A stretch of 64,000 nucleotides of DNA from Prevotella sp. P2-180 (GTDB lineage Bacteria; Bacteroidota; Bacteroidia; Bacteroidales; Bacteroidaceae). Every line of letters starts with the position of its first letter. The first letter of the stretch is position 1. Position numbers and translations under genes: made by a program. This document shows, in pieces, positions 44,042 through 52,253 of the stretch. The stretch spans positions 186,001 through 250,000 of the forward strand of contig NZ_NPJI01000110.1 in assembly GCF_002251435.1 (NCBI RefSeq), written 5' to 3'. Under the pieces are notes generated by a model, which made no database searches, was not told where the DNA came from, and saw only the letters and a list, made by a program, of their open reading frames with translations.

Positions 44042-45388
44042 ATGATAAAACGCAAGATAATCAGCAGGTTACGTGATTATTATTACAGTACCAACAAGGC
44101 ATTGCTTCTCACCGGGGCAAGACAGACGGGCAAGTCGTACTCTGCCCGCCATTTCGGTATGACCTATTTCAAGCATTTCATTGAGATAAACTTCATAGAG
44201 GCTCCTTCGGCACGGACCATCTTTGTAAATGCCACCGATGCCAAGGACATATTGGTAAGACTGTCAGCCTATACTTCCGAGCCGCTCGTAAAGGGTGAGA
44301 CACTCATTCTCCTTGATGAAATACAGGAATGTCCAGAAGCTCTTACGGCAATGAAATTTCTTGTAGAAGAGGGAAGCTATAGATATATTATGAGTGGCTC
44401 GCTGTTAGGGATAGAGATGAAAGACCTCCGGTCGGCTCCAGTTGGATATATCGACATTTGGGAAATGTATCCGCTCGACCTTGAGGAGTTTTTTGGTGCC
44501 GTAGGAGTTTCAGATACCGTAATGGACCACATAAAGGAGTCGTGGAACGGAATGAAACCAGTGGACAAAGTGGTACACGCCAAACTGATGTCAATTGTCA
44601 GGCTCTATCTTATTGTCGGCGGAATGCCTGCTGTCGTGGAGAAATATCTTGAAACAAACAATCTGCAGTCTGTAATGGAAGTGCAGAAAGCCATTCTAAG
44701 GCTTTACGAGGTGGACATTGCCAAGTACGACCCCAACCGAAAGTTGTATATCCGTGAGATATTCAACCTTATACCGCCTGAGCTGAATGCAAAAAACAAG
44801 CGGTTCATACTTAAGAACCTTAACGAGAAAATAAAGTTTTCACGCTACGAAAACAGTTTTATATGGCTGAAGGATGCAGGAGTCGCCTTGCCTACATTTT
44901 CTGTGGAGGCACCTACATCGCCTCTTGCCTTGTCGCGTTCGAGAAATCTGTTCAAACTGTTTCAGAGCGACGTGGGCTTGCTGGCAGCGACATACGCCGA
45001 CGGAATACAGTTACGAATCCTTGACGATGATCCCGACATCAACTTTGGTGCCATTTACGAGAATCTTGTAGCGCAGGAATTGCATTGCCATGGTTTCGAC
45101 CTTTATTATTTCAACAGCAAGAAACAAGGAGAAGTCGATTTCATTGTGGAGAAATCCGGTTTTGCCTTGCCTATAGAGGTGAAATCCGGCAAATCGTACC
45201 AGCGTCACAATGCCTTGTCGAACATCATGTCAGACCAATCGTACAACATCCGTGAGGCGTTGGTCTTGTCGGGAGTCAATCTGAAAGTTATCGACAGAAT
45301 CAAATATCTGCCGATATACATGCTGATGTTTTTGGAGAAAGACAAACCGATGGAAATCTTTGTCAGAGTGGATTTGCCAACGCTTTAG
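44042..45388 (+). CDS. AAA ATPase with DUF4143 domain (copy 2)
   Basis: The 448-residue protein has Walker A GARQTGKS (25-32), Walker B LILLDEIQECPEA, and a C-terminal DUF4143 domain with PD-(D/E)XK-like core QGEVDFIVEKSGFALPIEVKSG. The start MIKRKIISRL directly follows the fourth 33-bp repeat; an open frame continues upstream but lies antisense to the sigma gene and translates the repeats, so it was not used. It is the same family as the gene at 40594-41901 but clearly diverged, so not a recent duplicate. It is enclosed with its repeats between 50-bp direct repeats, like a removable cargo module. Confidence 0.88.
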   Translation: MIKRKIISRLRDYYYSTNKALLLTGARQTGKSYSARHFGMTYFKHFIEINFIEAPSARTIFVNATDAKDILVRLSAYTSEPLVKGETLILLDEIQECPEALTAMKFLVEEGSYRYIMSGSLLGIEMKDLRSAPVGYIDIWEMYPLDLEEFFGAVGVSDTVMDHIKESWNGMKPVDKVVHAKLMSIVRLYLIVGGMPAVVEKYLETNNLQSVMEVQKAILRLYEVDIAKYDPNRKLYIREIFNLIPPELNAKNKRFILKNLNEKIKFSRYENSFIWLKDAGVALPTFSVEAPTSPLALSRSRNLFKLFQSDVGLLAATYADGIQLRILDDDPDINFGAIYENLVAQELHCHGFDLYYFNSKKQGEVDFIVEKSGFALPIEVKSGKSYQRHNALSNIMSDQSYNIREALVLSGVNLKVIDRIKYLPIYMLMFLEKDKPMEIFVRVDLPTL

Positions 45389-45401
45389 AAAGTCCCAATA
45401 C

Positions 45402-45563
45402 GTCACGGTCGTACCATAGCTGGTGTCACGGTCGTACCATAGCTGGTGTCACGGTCGTACCATAGCTAGTATCACGACCGTTCCACAGTTATGGAACACT
45501 CGTTATATCAGTCATGGAACGACCGTCCCAACAGTTATGGAACGACCGTCTCAACAGCGATCC
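45402..45563. repeat. Element E3: three direct and three inverted 23-bp units
   Basis: Units of 23 bp at 45402, 45425 and 45448 are nearly identical (core GGTCGTACCATAGCT). From about 45480 the same core returns in reverse complement, also with 23-bp period (core AGTTATGGAACGACCGT at about 45533, a similar copy at about 45510). The whole would fold into one long hairpin. It begins 13 bases after the ATPase stop codon. Confidence 0.8.
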
Positions 45564-45910
45564 TTATGGATTACCAACAGCGTTCCTTGCTGGTTAATAA
45601 CTAAGGACGTGTTCGACGTAAAGGTTGTCTGCCCTTGGCATCCTTCGAGGAAGCACATCGCGACGTTCGTCCACAGGTTATTCATCTATTCATAATTTTC
45701 CATCGTTTTTGAGCGTTTTTCCTTGAAAATAGTCCCCCAAAACAGCGGAAATGCATAAAAAAGGGCAGAAAAATCACTATCATCATCACCAAGAAGCCCT
45801 ATAACGATGCGGTCTTAGCCCCTTTTTTAGAACCTCTGTCACCATAAGGAAAAGTCAACATACTGGTAAACAGCAACTTGAGAAAGATAGGTGACAGTGA
45901 CAGACGTTTT
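45564..45910. other. Non-coding stretch with no supported gene
   Basis: No convincing gene is present. Short open frames (for example one on the minus strand beginning at about 45689) have no recognised similarity. A T-rich run near 45715 and A-rich segments suggest intergenic DNA between the ATPase module and the aminotransferase operon. Confidence 0.5.
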
Positions 45911-45971
45911 GAAACTTCTTCATGCAAGTTTTATTTGCCAGTTAGCAATAATATGGTAGCTAACTGGCAAA
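45911..45971. repeat. 50-bp direct repeat, right copy, with complete hairpin
   Basis: The right copy of the 50-bp repeat (45911-45960) continues into the second arm of a perfect 13-bp stem (TTTGCCAGTTAGC at 45934-45946 with its complement at 45959-45971). It ends 12 bases from the aminotransferase stop, so the hairpin may be that operon's transcript end. The left copy has only the first arm, which suggests this is the original site. Confidence 0.75.
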
Positions 45972-45983
45972 TATTTTTTCATT

Positions 45984-47303
45984 CTATTTACGATGGGTGT
46001 GGAACGCCTCTATACGTTCGCGGAAAATGTCACGAAGGCTGTCGGCGAAGAATGAAGTGCAGACGCGCACTCCCTGTTGGGTGGAACCCATAGTGTCGAG
46101 GGGATAGACTGCTATGCCGTAGTACATAAGCTCACGGGTGAGCTCAAGGTCGTTCATGCCGGGATATTGAACGGTGAAGTAGAATCCGTCGGCAAGGGGG
46201 GAGCCAAGGTCGTTGTCGTATACAAGGTAGAAGCCGTTGGCCAGAAGCACTTCTTTCATGAATTTGGCACGACGGCCGTATTCGCGCACGTCGTCGAGGA
46301 AGTTGTAGGTTCCGCTTGTGGCGGCTTCCATCAGGGCTGCCATGGCATGCTGGACACTGTGGGTTGTGCCGCTGGAGAAGGTGTACATGAGGCGGTTGGC
46401 AAAGAAATTGCCAAATTCACCCACGCCAAACCGGTTCTGCAGGTTGGGGTAGACGCGGTGGTACAGTTTGTTGCTGATGCAGCATACTCCGATGCGTTGT
46501 CCTGCATAGGAGAACGCTTTCGAACCTGATACGGAAAGCATGTAGTTGTCGGTGTATCGTGCCACTGTGGCCTGATATGGCGGCTGGTAGGGATGTGACA
46601 GGTCGCGGCGGAAGTCCATAGCGAAATATGCGAGGTCTTCGAGCACAATGAAGTCATACTTGTTGGCTAGTTGGCCGATGCCTTCGAGCTCCTCTTCGTT
46701 GAAGCACACCCATGAGGGGTTGTTAGGGTTGGAGTAAACGATGCCGCAGATGTTTTCCTTGCTCACTATCTCTTCCAGTTTTGCGATGAGAGCCTCGCCA
46801 CGGTAGTCGTGTATGTCGAGACCGATGTGGCGTATGCCGATCACGTCGCACTGTGTGGTCTGTACGGGAAAACCGGGATTGATGAAGAGAACAGTAGGCT
46901 CACCTTTTTCGTTTGCGGAGAAAGCATGACGCCAAATGGTGAATGTGGCGAACGTCCCCTGCATGGAGCCTGTGGTAGGGATGCAGCAGAGAGGGTCGAT
47001 GTCTACACCGATAAATGCTTTCACGAATTCCGATGCCGCATTCTTTATTCGCGGTATTCCTCCGTTGGGAGGATATATGGTGGCGCAGCCGTTGGCCAGG
47101 GCTTCCTGTTCGGCCTTCAGTGCTATGTCTGACGGTTTTAGGCCTGGCACGCCCATCTCAAGATGTATTACCGGTTGTCCGGTTCTTTCTTCCAGAAGTC
47201 TCGACAGACTTTGTATGTCGCGTATGGTGGCTTCCGAGAAGTCACCGAGGTCCATCTCGTTGATGGCCTCGGTCACTATGTCATAGTCTAATGGTGTATT
47301 CAT
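45984..47303 (-). CDS. PLP-dependent class I/II aminotransferase
   Basis: The 439-residue fold-type I aminotransferase shows YSNPNNPSWVCFNEEEL (Asn of the PLP pocket), the Asp/Tyr region LEDLAYFAMD, the Schiff-base lysine in VSGSKAFSYAGQRIGVCC and the C-terminal Arg in QGVRVCTSFF. It probably takes the amino group from aromatic or other hydrophobic amino acids, giving the 2-oxo acids used by IorAB. It is the last gene of the nine-gene operon, four bases after the ligase gene. Exact substrate is inferred from context only. Confidence 0.87.
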   Translation of the reverse strand: MNTPLDYDIVTEAINEMDLGDFSEATIRDIQSLSRLLEERTGQPVIHLEMGVPGLKPSDIALKAEQEALANGCATIYPPNGGIPRIKNAASEFVKAFIGVDIDPLCCIPTTGSMQGTFATFTIWRHAFSANEKGEPTVLFINPGFPVQTTQCDVIGIRHIGLDIHDYRGEALIAKLEEIVSKENICGIVYSNPNNPSWVCFNEEELEGIGQLANKYDFIVLEDLAYFAMDFRRDLSHPYQPPYQATVARYTDNYMLSVSGSKAFSYAGQRIGVCCISNKLYHRVYPNLQNRFGVGEFGNFFANRLMYTFSSGTTHSVQHAMAALMEAATSGTYNFLDDVREYGRRAKFMKEVLLANGFYLVYDNDLGSPLADGFYFTVQYPGMNDLELTRELMYYGIAVYPLDTMGSTQQGVRVCTSFFADSLRDIFRERIEAFHTHRK

Positions 47304-47307
47304 AATA

Positions 47308-48612
47308 TTAGTGGAATTTCCTCTTGTCGTTTACGTGTTTTGCCTTTCCGATGGAGCGCTCTATGGCTCCAGGCTCCTTGATGTGGATGTTTGGCTTGAT
47401 GCCTACCATTGAGACGATGCGGTCGTAGAGAGGCTTGATGTATGGCATCTGCTTCGACGGGTTGGGCGAGAAGAACTCGCTGCGCAGCTCGACGTCGAGG
47501 TCGAAGGTGTCTTCGTTGTTCTTGCGGTCGACGGTAATGAAATACTGGGGTGTGAAGGCGGGGAACTCTGTGAGGCAGGTTTCTATCTGACTTGGGAACA
47601 CGTTGACACCTCGAATGATCATCATGTCGTCTGAACGGCCGAGTATTCGGCCCATGCGTACTGCCGTTCGTCCGCATTCACACTTGTCGTAGATGAGGCG
47701 TGTGAGGTCACGTGTGCGGTAGCGTAATATAGGCATTGCCTCTTTGCAAAGGGATGTGAAGACGAGTTCGCCGAATTCTCCCGGCTCAACGGGTTCGAGT
47801 GTGTCGGGATTGATAATCTCGGGATAGAACATGTCTTCCCAGAGGTGAGTGCCGTTCTGGCATTCGCATTCGCCTCCTACGCCAGGCCCGCACATCTCGG
47901 TTAGTCCGTAGATGTCGATAGCCTTTATGCCAAGACGCTCTTCGAGTTCCTTGCGCATTCCTTCAGTCCAAGGCTCAGCTCCGAAGAATCCCACTTTGAG
48001 TTTCAGGTCTTCCTTTTTCACACTGTCACTTTTCTCTATCACCTCAGCTAAGTGGAGTGCGTAAGACGGTGTGCAGCACAGTACTGTAGAGCCAAAGTCT
48101 TTCATGAGCATTATTTGTTTTTCAGAGTTGCCTGCTGAGGTGGGCAGCTGGACGGCGCCGAGAAGTCCTGCCGCGTCGTGTGCTCCCAGTCCGCCGGTGA
48201 AGAGGCCGTAACCGTAGCTCACCTGTACGATGTCGCCCTTGGTCACATTGCCTGCTGCCATTACTCGTGCTGCACCCTCTGCCCACATGGCGAGGTCGTT
48301 TTTGGTGTAAGTGCCCACCACGGGTTTTCCGGTTGTGCCTGAAGAGGCGTGAATGCGCACGACTTCGCTTTGTGGCACTGCCTGTAGTCCGAACGGATAT
48401 TCATCGCGCAGGTCGTGTTTGGTAGTGAAAGGTAAACGATGGATGTCGTCGATAGACTTGATGTCTTCCGGTTTGATGCCCATCTTGTCCATCTTCCTGC
48501 GGTAGAACGGCACCTTTTCATAACATGTCTTGACGGTTTTGATAAGACGTTCTGTCTGTAATTTGCGCATAGACTCGCGGTCCATGCATTCCATTGCTCT
48601 GTTTAGTATCAT
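47308..48612 (-). CDS. paaK: Phenylacetate-CoA ligase (second copy)
   Basis: This 434-residue AMP-forming CoA ligase of the PaaK type has the P-loop HASSGTTGKPVVGTYTKND, the ATP-binding DIYGLTEMCGPGVG and the hinge region LGRSDDMMIIRGVNVFPSQIE. In an amino-acid-fermenting operon it would run towards acid plus ATP, or activate aryl acetates. A paralogue lies at 52254-53588; the two may serve different acyl-CoA products. Several Met codons near the N-terminus leave the exact start open. Confidence 0.92.
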   Translation of the reverse strand: MILNRAMECMDRESMRKLQTERLIKTVKTCYEKVPFYRRKMDKMGIKPEDIKSIDDIHRLPFTTKHDLRDEYPFGLQAVPQSEVVRIHASSGTTGKPVVGTYTKNDLAMWAEGAARVMAAGNVTKGDIVQVSYGYGLFTGGLGAHDAAGLLGAVQLPTSAGNSEKQIMLMKDFGSTVLCCTPSYALHLAEVIEKSDSVKKEDLKLKVGFFGAEPWTEGMRKELEERLGIKAIDIYGLTEMCGPGVGGECECQNGTHLWEDMFYPEIINPDTLEPVEPGEFGELVFTSLCKEAMPILRYRTRDLTRLIYDKCECGRTAVRMGRILGRSDDMMIIRGVNVFPSQIETCLTEFPAFTPQYFITVDRKNNEDTFDLDVELRSEFFSPNPSKQMPYIKPLYDRIVSMVGIKPNIHIKEPGAIERSIGKAKHVNDKRKFH

Positions 48613-48653
48613 ATTTATTATGTTTTTGATGATTTCTTACTCATCTCACCTCT

Positions 48654-49055
48654 CTACCTCCACTCTTTTTTCGTCCGATAAGCTGAACCGGTGACCACAC
48701 ACAGCAGGTCGCCGTTTTGGTTGGTAACACGAATCTCGCAGAAAGGGAGGCGGTGATGGTTGAAGGTTTCGGTGGCTTCGGCTATTAGTGTGTCGCCTTC
48801 ATGTGCTGACTGAAGGAAGGTGATACTGTTTTGAATGCCAAGAGTCACTATGCCGCGACTGTTGGTCACGGCGGCGAAGGCAAGGTCGGCAAGGGTGAAG
48901 TATGCTCCACCTTGACATACGCCTGCTGCGTTAAGATGACGATTCTCCACCTTCATTTCCGCGCGGGCGAAACCTTCGCGTACTTCAGTGAGTCGTATGC
49001 CGTTGGTGGAGGCATAGCGGTCGCCCTGATTGAGGAAATCCTTAATGTTTTCCAT
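48654..49055 (-). CDS. PaaI-type hotdog-fold acyl-CoA thioesterase
   Basis: The 133-residue hotdog protein has the PaaI-like signature HLNAAGVCQGGAYFTLADLAFAAVTNS with the usual Asp of the active site. It would hydrolyse (aryl)acyl-CoA, relieving CoA trapping in the pathway. Its start overlaps the symporter stop by 14 bases, which indicates translational coupling. Confidence 0.88.
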   Translation of the reverse strand: MENIKDFLNQGDRYASTNGIRLTEVREGFARAEMKVENRHLNAAGVCQGGAYFTLADLAFAAVTNSRGIVTLGIQNSITFLQSAHEGDTLIAEATETFNHHRLPFCEIRVTNQNGDLLCVVTGSAYRTKKEWR

Positions 49056-50607
49056 AACAACTGAATATTGAGTTTACCTTGCCAGGCTCAATCTTTGGCG
49101 TTACAAGGCTTACGAGGAACACTACGGCAAAACCGCCTACCATGGCCACTGCACCGCAGTCGATGGGATTGAGGATGGCGTTGCCGAGCATCATGTTCAA
49201 CACAGTGAGTCCGACACCCCATACGAAGCAAGCCCAGACAGATATGCGTGTGACGCCTCGCCAGTATAGTCCGAGGAGGAATGGAGCAAGGAATGCTCCT
49301 GCCAATGCTCCCCAAGAGATGCCCATGAGTTGGGCTATAAACTGTGGTGGATTGAGGGCGATCATAAGCGAAAGGGCTATGAAGAACACTATGAGAACAC
49401 GCATGATAAGCACTTTGCGACGCTCTATTTTTTCGGAAACAGTGTCGTCAATCTCGCCATTCTCCACTTCGCCCGCTAAAGACTTCTTGTCGCGGTAGAT
49501 GAGGTCGAGGGTCATGGTGGACGATGAGGTGAGCACGAGCGAAGCCAGGGTAGACATTGAGGCTGACAGAACGAGGAGCACGACGAGGGCGATCAGCACG
49601 TCGGGCAGAGTCTCGAGCATGGAAGGCACAATGCTGTCATAGGCATATTTGTGTTTGTCGGGGTTGAAGGCCGGTTCTGGAAACAGTCGGCCGAAGCCTC
49701 CGAGGAAATAACATCCTCCTGCCACGACGAGTGCGAAGAGGGTGGAGATGATTGTGCCGCGGCGGATGGCCGACTCGTCGGTGATGGAGTAGAACTTGCC
49801 GACCATCTGTGGCAGTCCCCAGGTGCCAAGTGAGGTGAGCACCACTACACCGAGAAGGCTCAGAGGGGCAGGGCCAAACCATGAGGCAAAGTCGCCAGAA
49901 TGAAAATTGGCAAACAGGCCAGACTTGTCTTCAAGGTCGTGGGCTGTGGGCACTGCCTCGCCCATGCGGTGTATGGCTTCAGTCAGTCCGCCTTGGCTGT
50001 TCAGCACTACGGCTATGACGGTGGTGATACCGAAGAGCATGATGATGCCCTGTATGAAGTCGTTGATGGCGGTGGCCTTGTATCCACCGAGGATTACGTA
50101 GACGGCGGTGAGCAGTGCCATGATGATGGCGCAGTATTCGTATGGAATGCCGAATCCCATTTCAAAAAGTTTTGATATGCCCATGTATACTCCAGCGGTG
50201 TAGGGAATGAGGAATATGAAGGCTATGATAGACGCTGCCAATCGCAGTCCCTCGTCGCCATAGCGTGTGCCGAAGAAGTCGGGCATGGTGCGGCTTTGTA
50301 TGTGTTGTGTCATGAGTTTTGTGCGTTTTCCAAGCACGAGCCATGCCAGCAACGACCCTATGACAGCGTTGCCCACTCCTATCCAAGATGCCGACATGCC
50401 GTATTTCCAACCGAACTGTCCGGCATAACCCACAAACACAACGGCGGAGAAATACGAGGTGCCGTAAGCAAATGCCGTGAGCCATGGACCTACGGAACGT
50501 CCGCCGAGCACGAAACCGTCGACAGACTTTGCCTGTTTTCGGGAAATTATTCCCACTGCCACTGTTATGCAGAGGAATATTATTGTAAGTAATATCTTTA
50601 TGAACAT
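49042..50607 (-). CDS. Sodium:solute symporter (SSS family)
   Basis: The 521-residue inner-membrane protein has about 13 hydrophobic segments and SSS features: FVLGGRSVGPWLTAFAYGTSYFSAVVFVGYAG at the start and GGYKATAINDFIQGIIMLFG in the middle. It resembles the PutP branch, so it probably imports an amino acid or organic acid with Na+. It sits between the porin and thioesterase genes of the operon and is preceded by an AT-rich heptad array. Confidence 0.9.
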   Translation of the reverse strand: MFIKILLTIIFLCITVAVGIISRKQAKSVDGFVLGGRSVGPWLTAFAYGTSYFSAVVFVGYAGQFGWKYGMSASWIGVGNAVIGSLLAWLVLGKRTKLMTQHIQSRTMPDFFGTRYGDEGLRLAASIIAFIFLIPYTAGVYMGISKLFEMGFGIPYEYCAIIMALLTAVYVILGGYKATAINDFIQGIIMLFGITTVIAVVLNSQGGLTEAIHRMGEAVPTAHDLEDKSGLFANFHSGDFASWFGPAPLSLLGVVVLTSLGTWGLPQMVGKFYSITDESAIRRGTIISTLFALVVAGGCYFLGGFGRLFPEPAFNPDKHKYAYDSIVPSMLETLPDVLIALVVLLVLSASMSTLASLVLTSSSTMTLDLIYRDKKSLAGEVENGEIDDTVSEKIERRKVLIMRVLIVFFIALSLMIALNPPQFIAQLMGISWGALAGAFLAPFLLGLYWRGVTRISVWACFVWGVGLTVLNMMLGNAILNPIDCGAVAMVGGFAVVFLVSLVTPKIEPGKVNSIFSCYGKH

Positions 50608-50616
50608 GGCAATAAT

Positions 50617-50657
50617 ATATTTTTTTAATTTTTAATTTTTAATTCTTTAATTCTTCA
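50617..50657. repeat. AT-rich heptad array after the porin stop codon
   Basis: In the coding sense the porin TGA is followed by repeated (AA)TTAAA-type units with about 7-bp period (TTAAAAA three times), running towards the symporter start. It is the AT-rich counterpart of the TGAAGAR arrays and has the same post-stop position. Confidence 0.55.
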
Positions 50658-51749
50658 AAACGCCACCTGTATCTGTGTCTGGATGATGCTTTGGTTGTTG
50701 CCCTGTATGGCTTTCATTGCGTCGCTACGAAGACTGTATGTATATTGCGCCTGTAAGCGGCATTTTTTGAATATCCAGTACTGTAGGCCTGCCATGAGAT
50801 TGGTTTTCTTCAGACCGTTGTCGGTATTGTAGTTCATATAGTCTGCCATTGCAACGATGTCGAGTCCCTTGTATACAGGAATGGATGTGGCGGCGTATAT
50901 GCCGAAGCTGTTGCAGTCGCCGTCTTTTCCTCCGAGAATCTCAGAACGCAGTGTGACACAACGGTTTTTGTGGTAGTCGTTGCCGGTGGCCTTTGATTTC
51001 CATTCAAATCCTGCTGCATAGCGGTTTTGCTTGTAAGTCTGTCCTTCTACGACAGAGGTGTTATATAAAGAATTGGTTACAGCAGTGCAATATCCAAGTT
51101 GTCCTGAAGCTGAAAGCTTAAAGTTTGGCACTGGTTTAATTTCAAGTTTTGCTATTAGGTTTTTCTTGTTGTCGCGGTCGGAGGTGTTTATTGTCCCCCC
51201 GTTGACAGCCTCCAGCACGTAATGGATTTTTCCTTTTATGAGGTCGCCATATATCATGAGTCCCATGTCGCGTCCTGACGGGTTGCCTGTCAGCGGGTCG
51301 CCACCGCATAGCCATCCCACGCCTTGCGACATTGGCCCGATGCTTTCAAGCACGGTGGGCGAGATGGGATTTTCCATGGAGTATTCGATTTTCGATTGCC
51401 CGAATCTTATTCTGAACTCTTTGGACGGCCTGTATTCAAGATAATACTCCTGCATGTCCTTGGTTTTGAATTCGTGCATGAAGAAAGCGTAAAACTCCGG
51501 AGTGATGTTGGCTGCAACCATCAGAACGGCACGCTTCATGTCGAACGTGTTTGTCGACTTGCCTTCTTCCGGTATCGTGGCCGTGTAGCCTGCCTGGGCA
51601 TATCCTGTGACTTTTACCCTTGAAGCCACGGCTTTTGTCCAGTATTTCAAGTCGTTTTCCTCGGTTGTCTCGGGTGGCCTTGTAGTTTTCGCCCATAGTG
51701 TGGAGGCGGTGAGCAGTATAACTGCCAAGATTGAGAAAGATTTTCTCAT
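50655..51749 (-). CDS. Outer-membrane porin of the OprO/OprP type
   Basis: The 364-residue protein has a signal peptide (MRKSFSILAVILLTASTLWAK) and alternating beta-strands of a 16-stranded porin. FYAFFMHEFKTKDMQEYYLEYRPSKEFRIRFGQSKIEYSMENP is the recognisable phosphate-selective-porin-type stretch. It ends in an aromatic residue (IIQTQIQVAF), as outer-membrane barrels do. In this operon it probably admits a small anionic substrate or exports an aryl acid, rather than serving phosphate. Confidence 0.83.
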   Translation of the reverse strand: MRKSFSILAVILLTASTLWAKTTRPPETTEENDLKYWTKAVASRVKVTGYAQAGYTATIPEEGKSTNTFDMKRAVLMVAANITPEFYAFFMHEFKTKDMQEYYLEYRPSKEFRIRFGQSKIEYSMENPISPTVLESIGPMSQGVGWLCGGDPLTGNPSGRDMGLMIYGDLIKGKIHYVLEAVNGGTINTSDRDNKKNLIAKLEIKPVPNFKLSASGQLGYCTAVTNSLYNTSVVEGQTYKQNRYAAGFEWKSKATGNDYHKNRCVTLRSEILGGKDGDCNSFGIYAATSIPVYKGLDIVAMADYMNYNTDNGLKKTNLMAGLQYWIFKKCRLQAQYTYSLRSDAMKAIQGNNQSIIQTQIQVAF

Positions 51750-51818
51750 AATAAAAATATTAACCAGTAAATGTTTGCGTTATTTGATAAAATGGGGATA
51801 AAGCACATTCAGAGTGCC

Positions 51819-52244
51819 TTATCCTCTTAGTTCCTCTTCGGTGATATAGTCTAACTTCTCAAGCATTACCACTTCCTCGGCCTTGTCGGTGTTGTCTGCC
51901 CGGAAGACAACAATACCGTTGCCGGCAAACATGAATGAGTACATGTATTTTATGCCAACACCCGCCTTGGTGATTTTCTCCACCACTTCAGCGGCGGCTC
52001 CCGGGCGATTGTCGGCAAGTCTTATGGCATACACATTAGAGATGGTGACAGAGAGACTCTTGTCGCGAAGTATTCTAAAAGCCTTCTCTGTGTCGCTACA
52101 TATCAGACGGTAGATGCCGAATCCGTCGGTATCGCCGAGCGTGCTCACTACGATGCTGATGCCGTTGTCGCGCAGCATCTCGAGAATGCGCAGCAGGGCT
52201 CCGCTGCGGTTTTCCATGAAAATGGATAATTGTTTTATTGTCAT
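51819..52244 (-). CDS. ACT-domain protein (tandem ACT)
   Basis: This 141-residue protein consists of two ACT domains (MTIKQLSIFMENRSGALLRILEMLRDNGI; YAIRLADNRPGAAAEVVEKITKAGVGIKYMYSFMF). Similar proteins accompany IorAB and PaaK genes in Bacteroidetes and are thought to sense amino acids. It ends nine bases before it reaches the upstream ligase gene and is likely co-translated. Effector unknown. Confidence 0.88.
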   Translation of the reverse strand: MTIKQLSIFMENRSGALLRILEMLRDNGISIVVSTLGDTDGFGIYRLICSDTEKAFRILRDKSLSVTISNVYAIRLADNRPGAAAEVVEKITKAGVGIKYMYSFMFAGNGIVVFRADNTDKAEEVVMLEKLDYITEEELRG

Positions 52245-52253
52245 AGGGCCTTA

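Noticed and set aside
45564-45910. Possible gene remnants between E3 and the right direct repeat
   Set aside because: Short frames such as the one starting near 45689 on the minus strand show no recognisable similarity; nothing can be supported.
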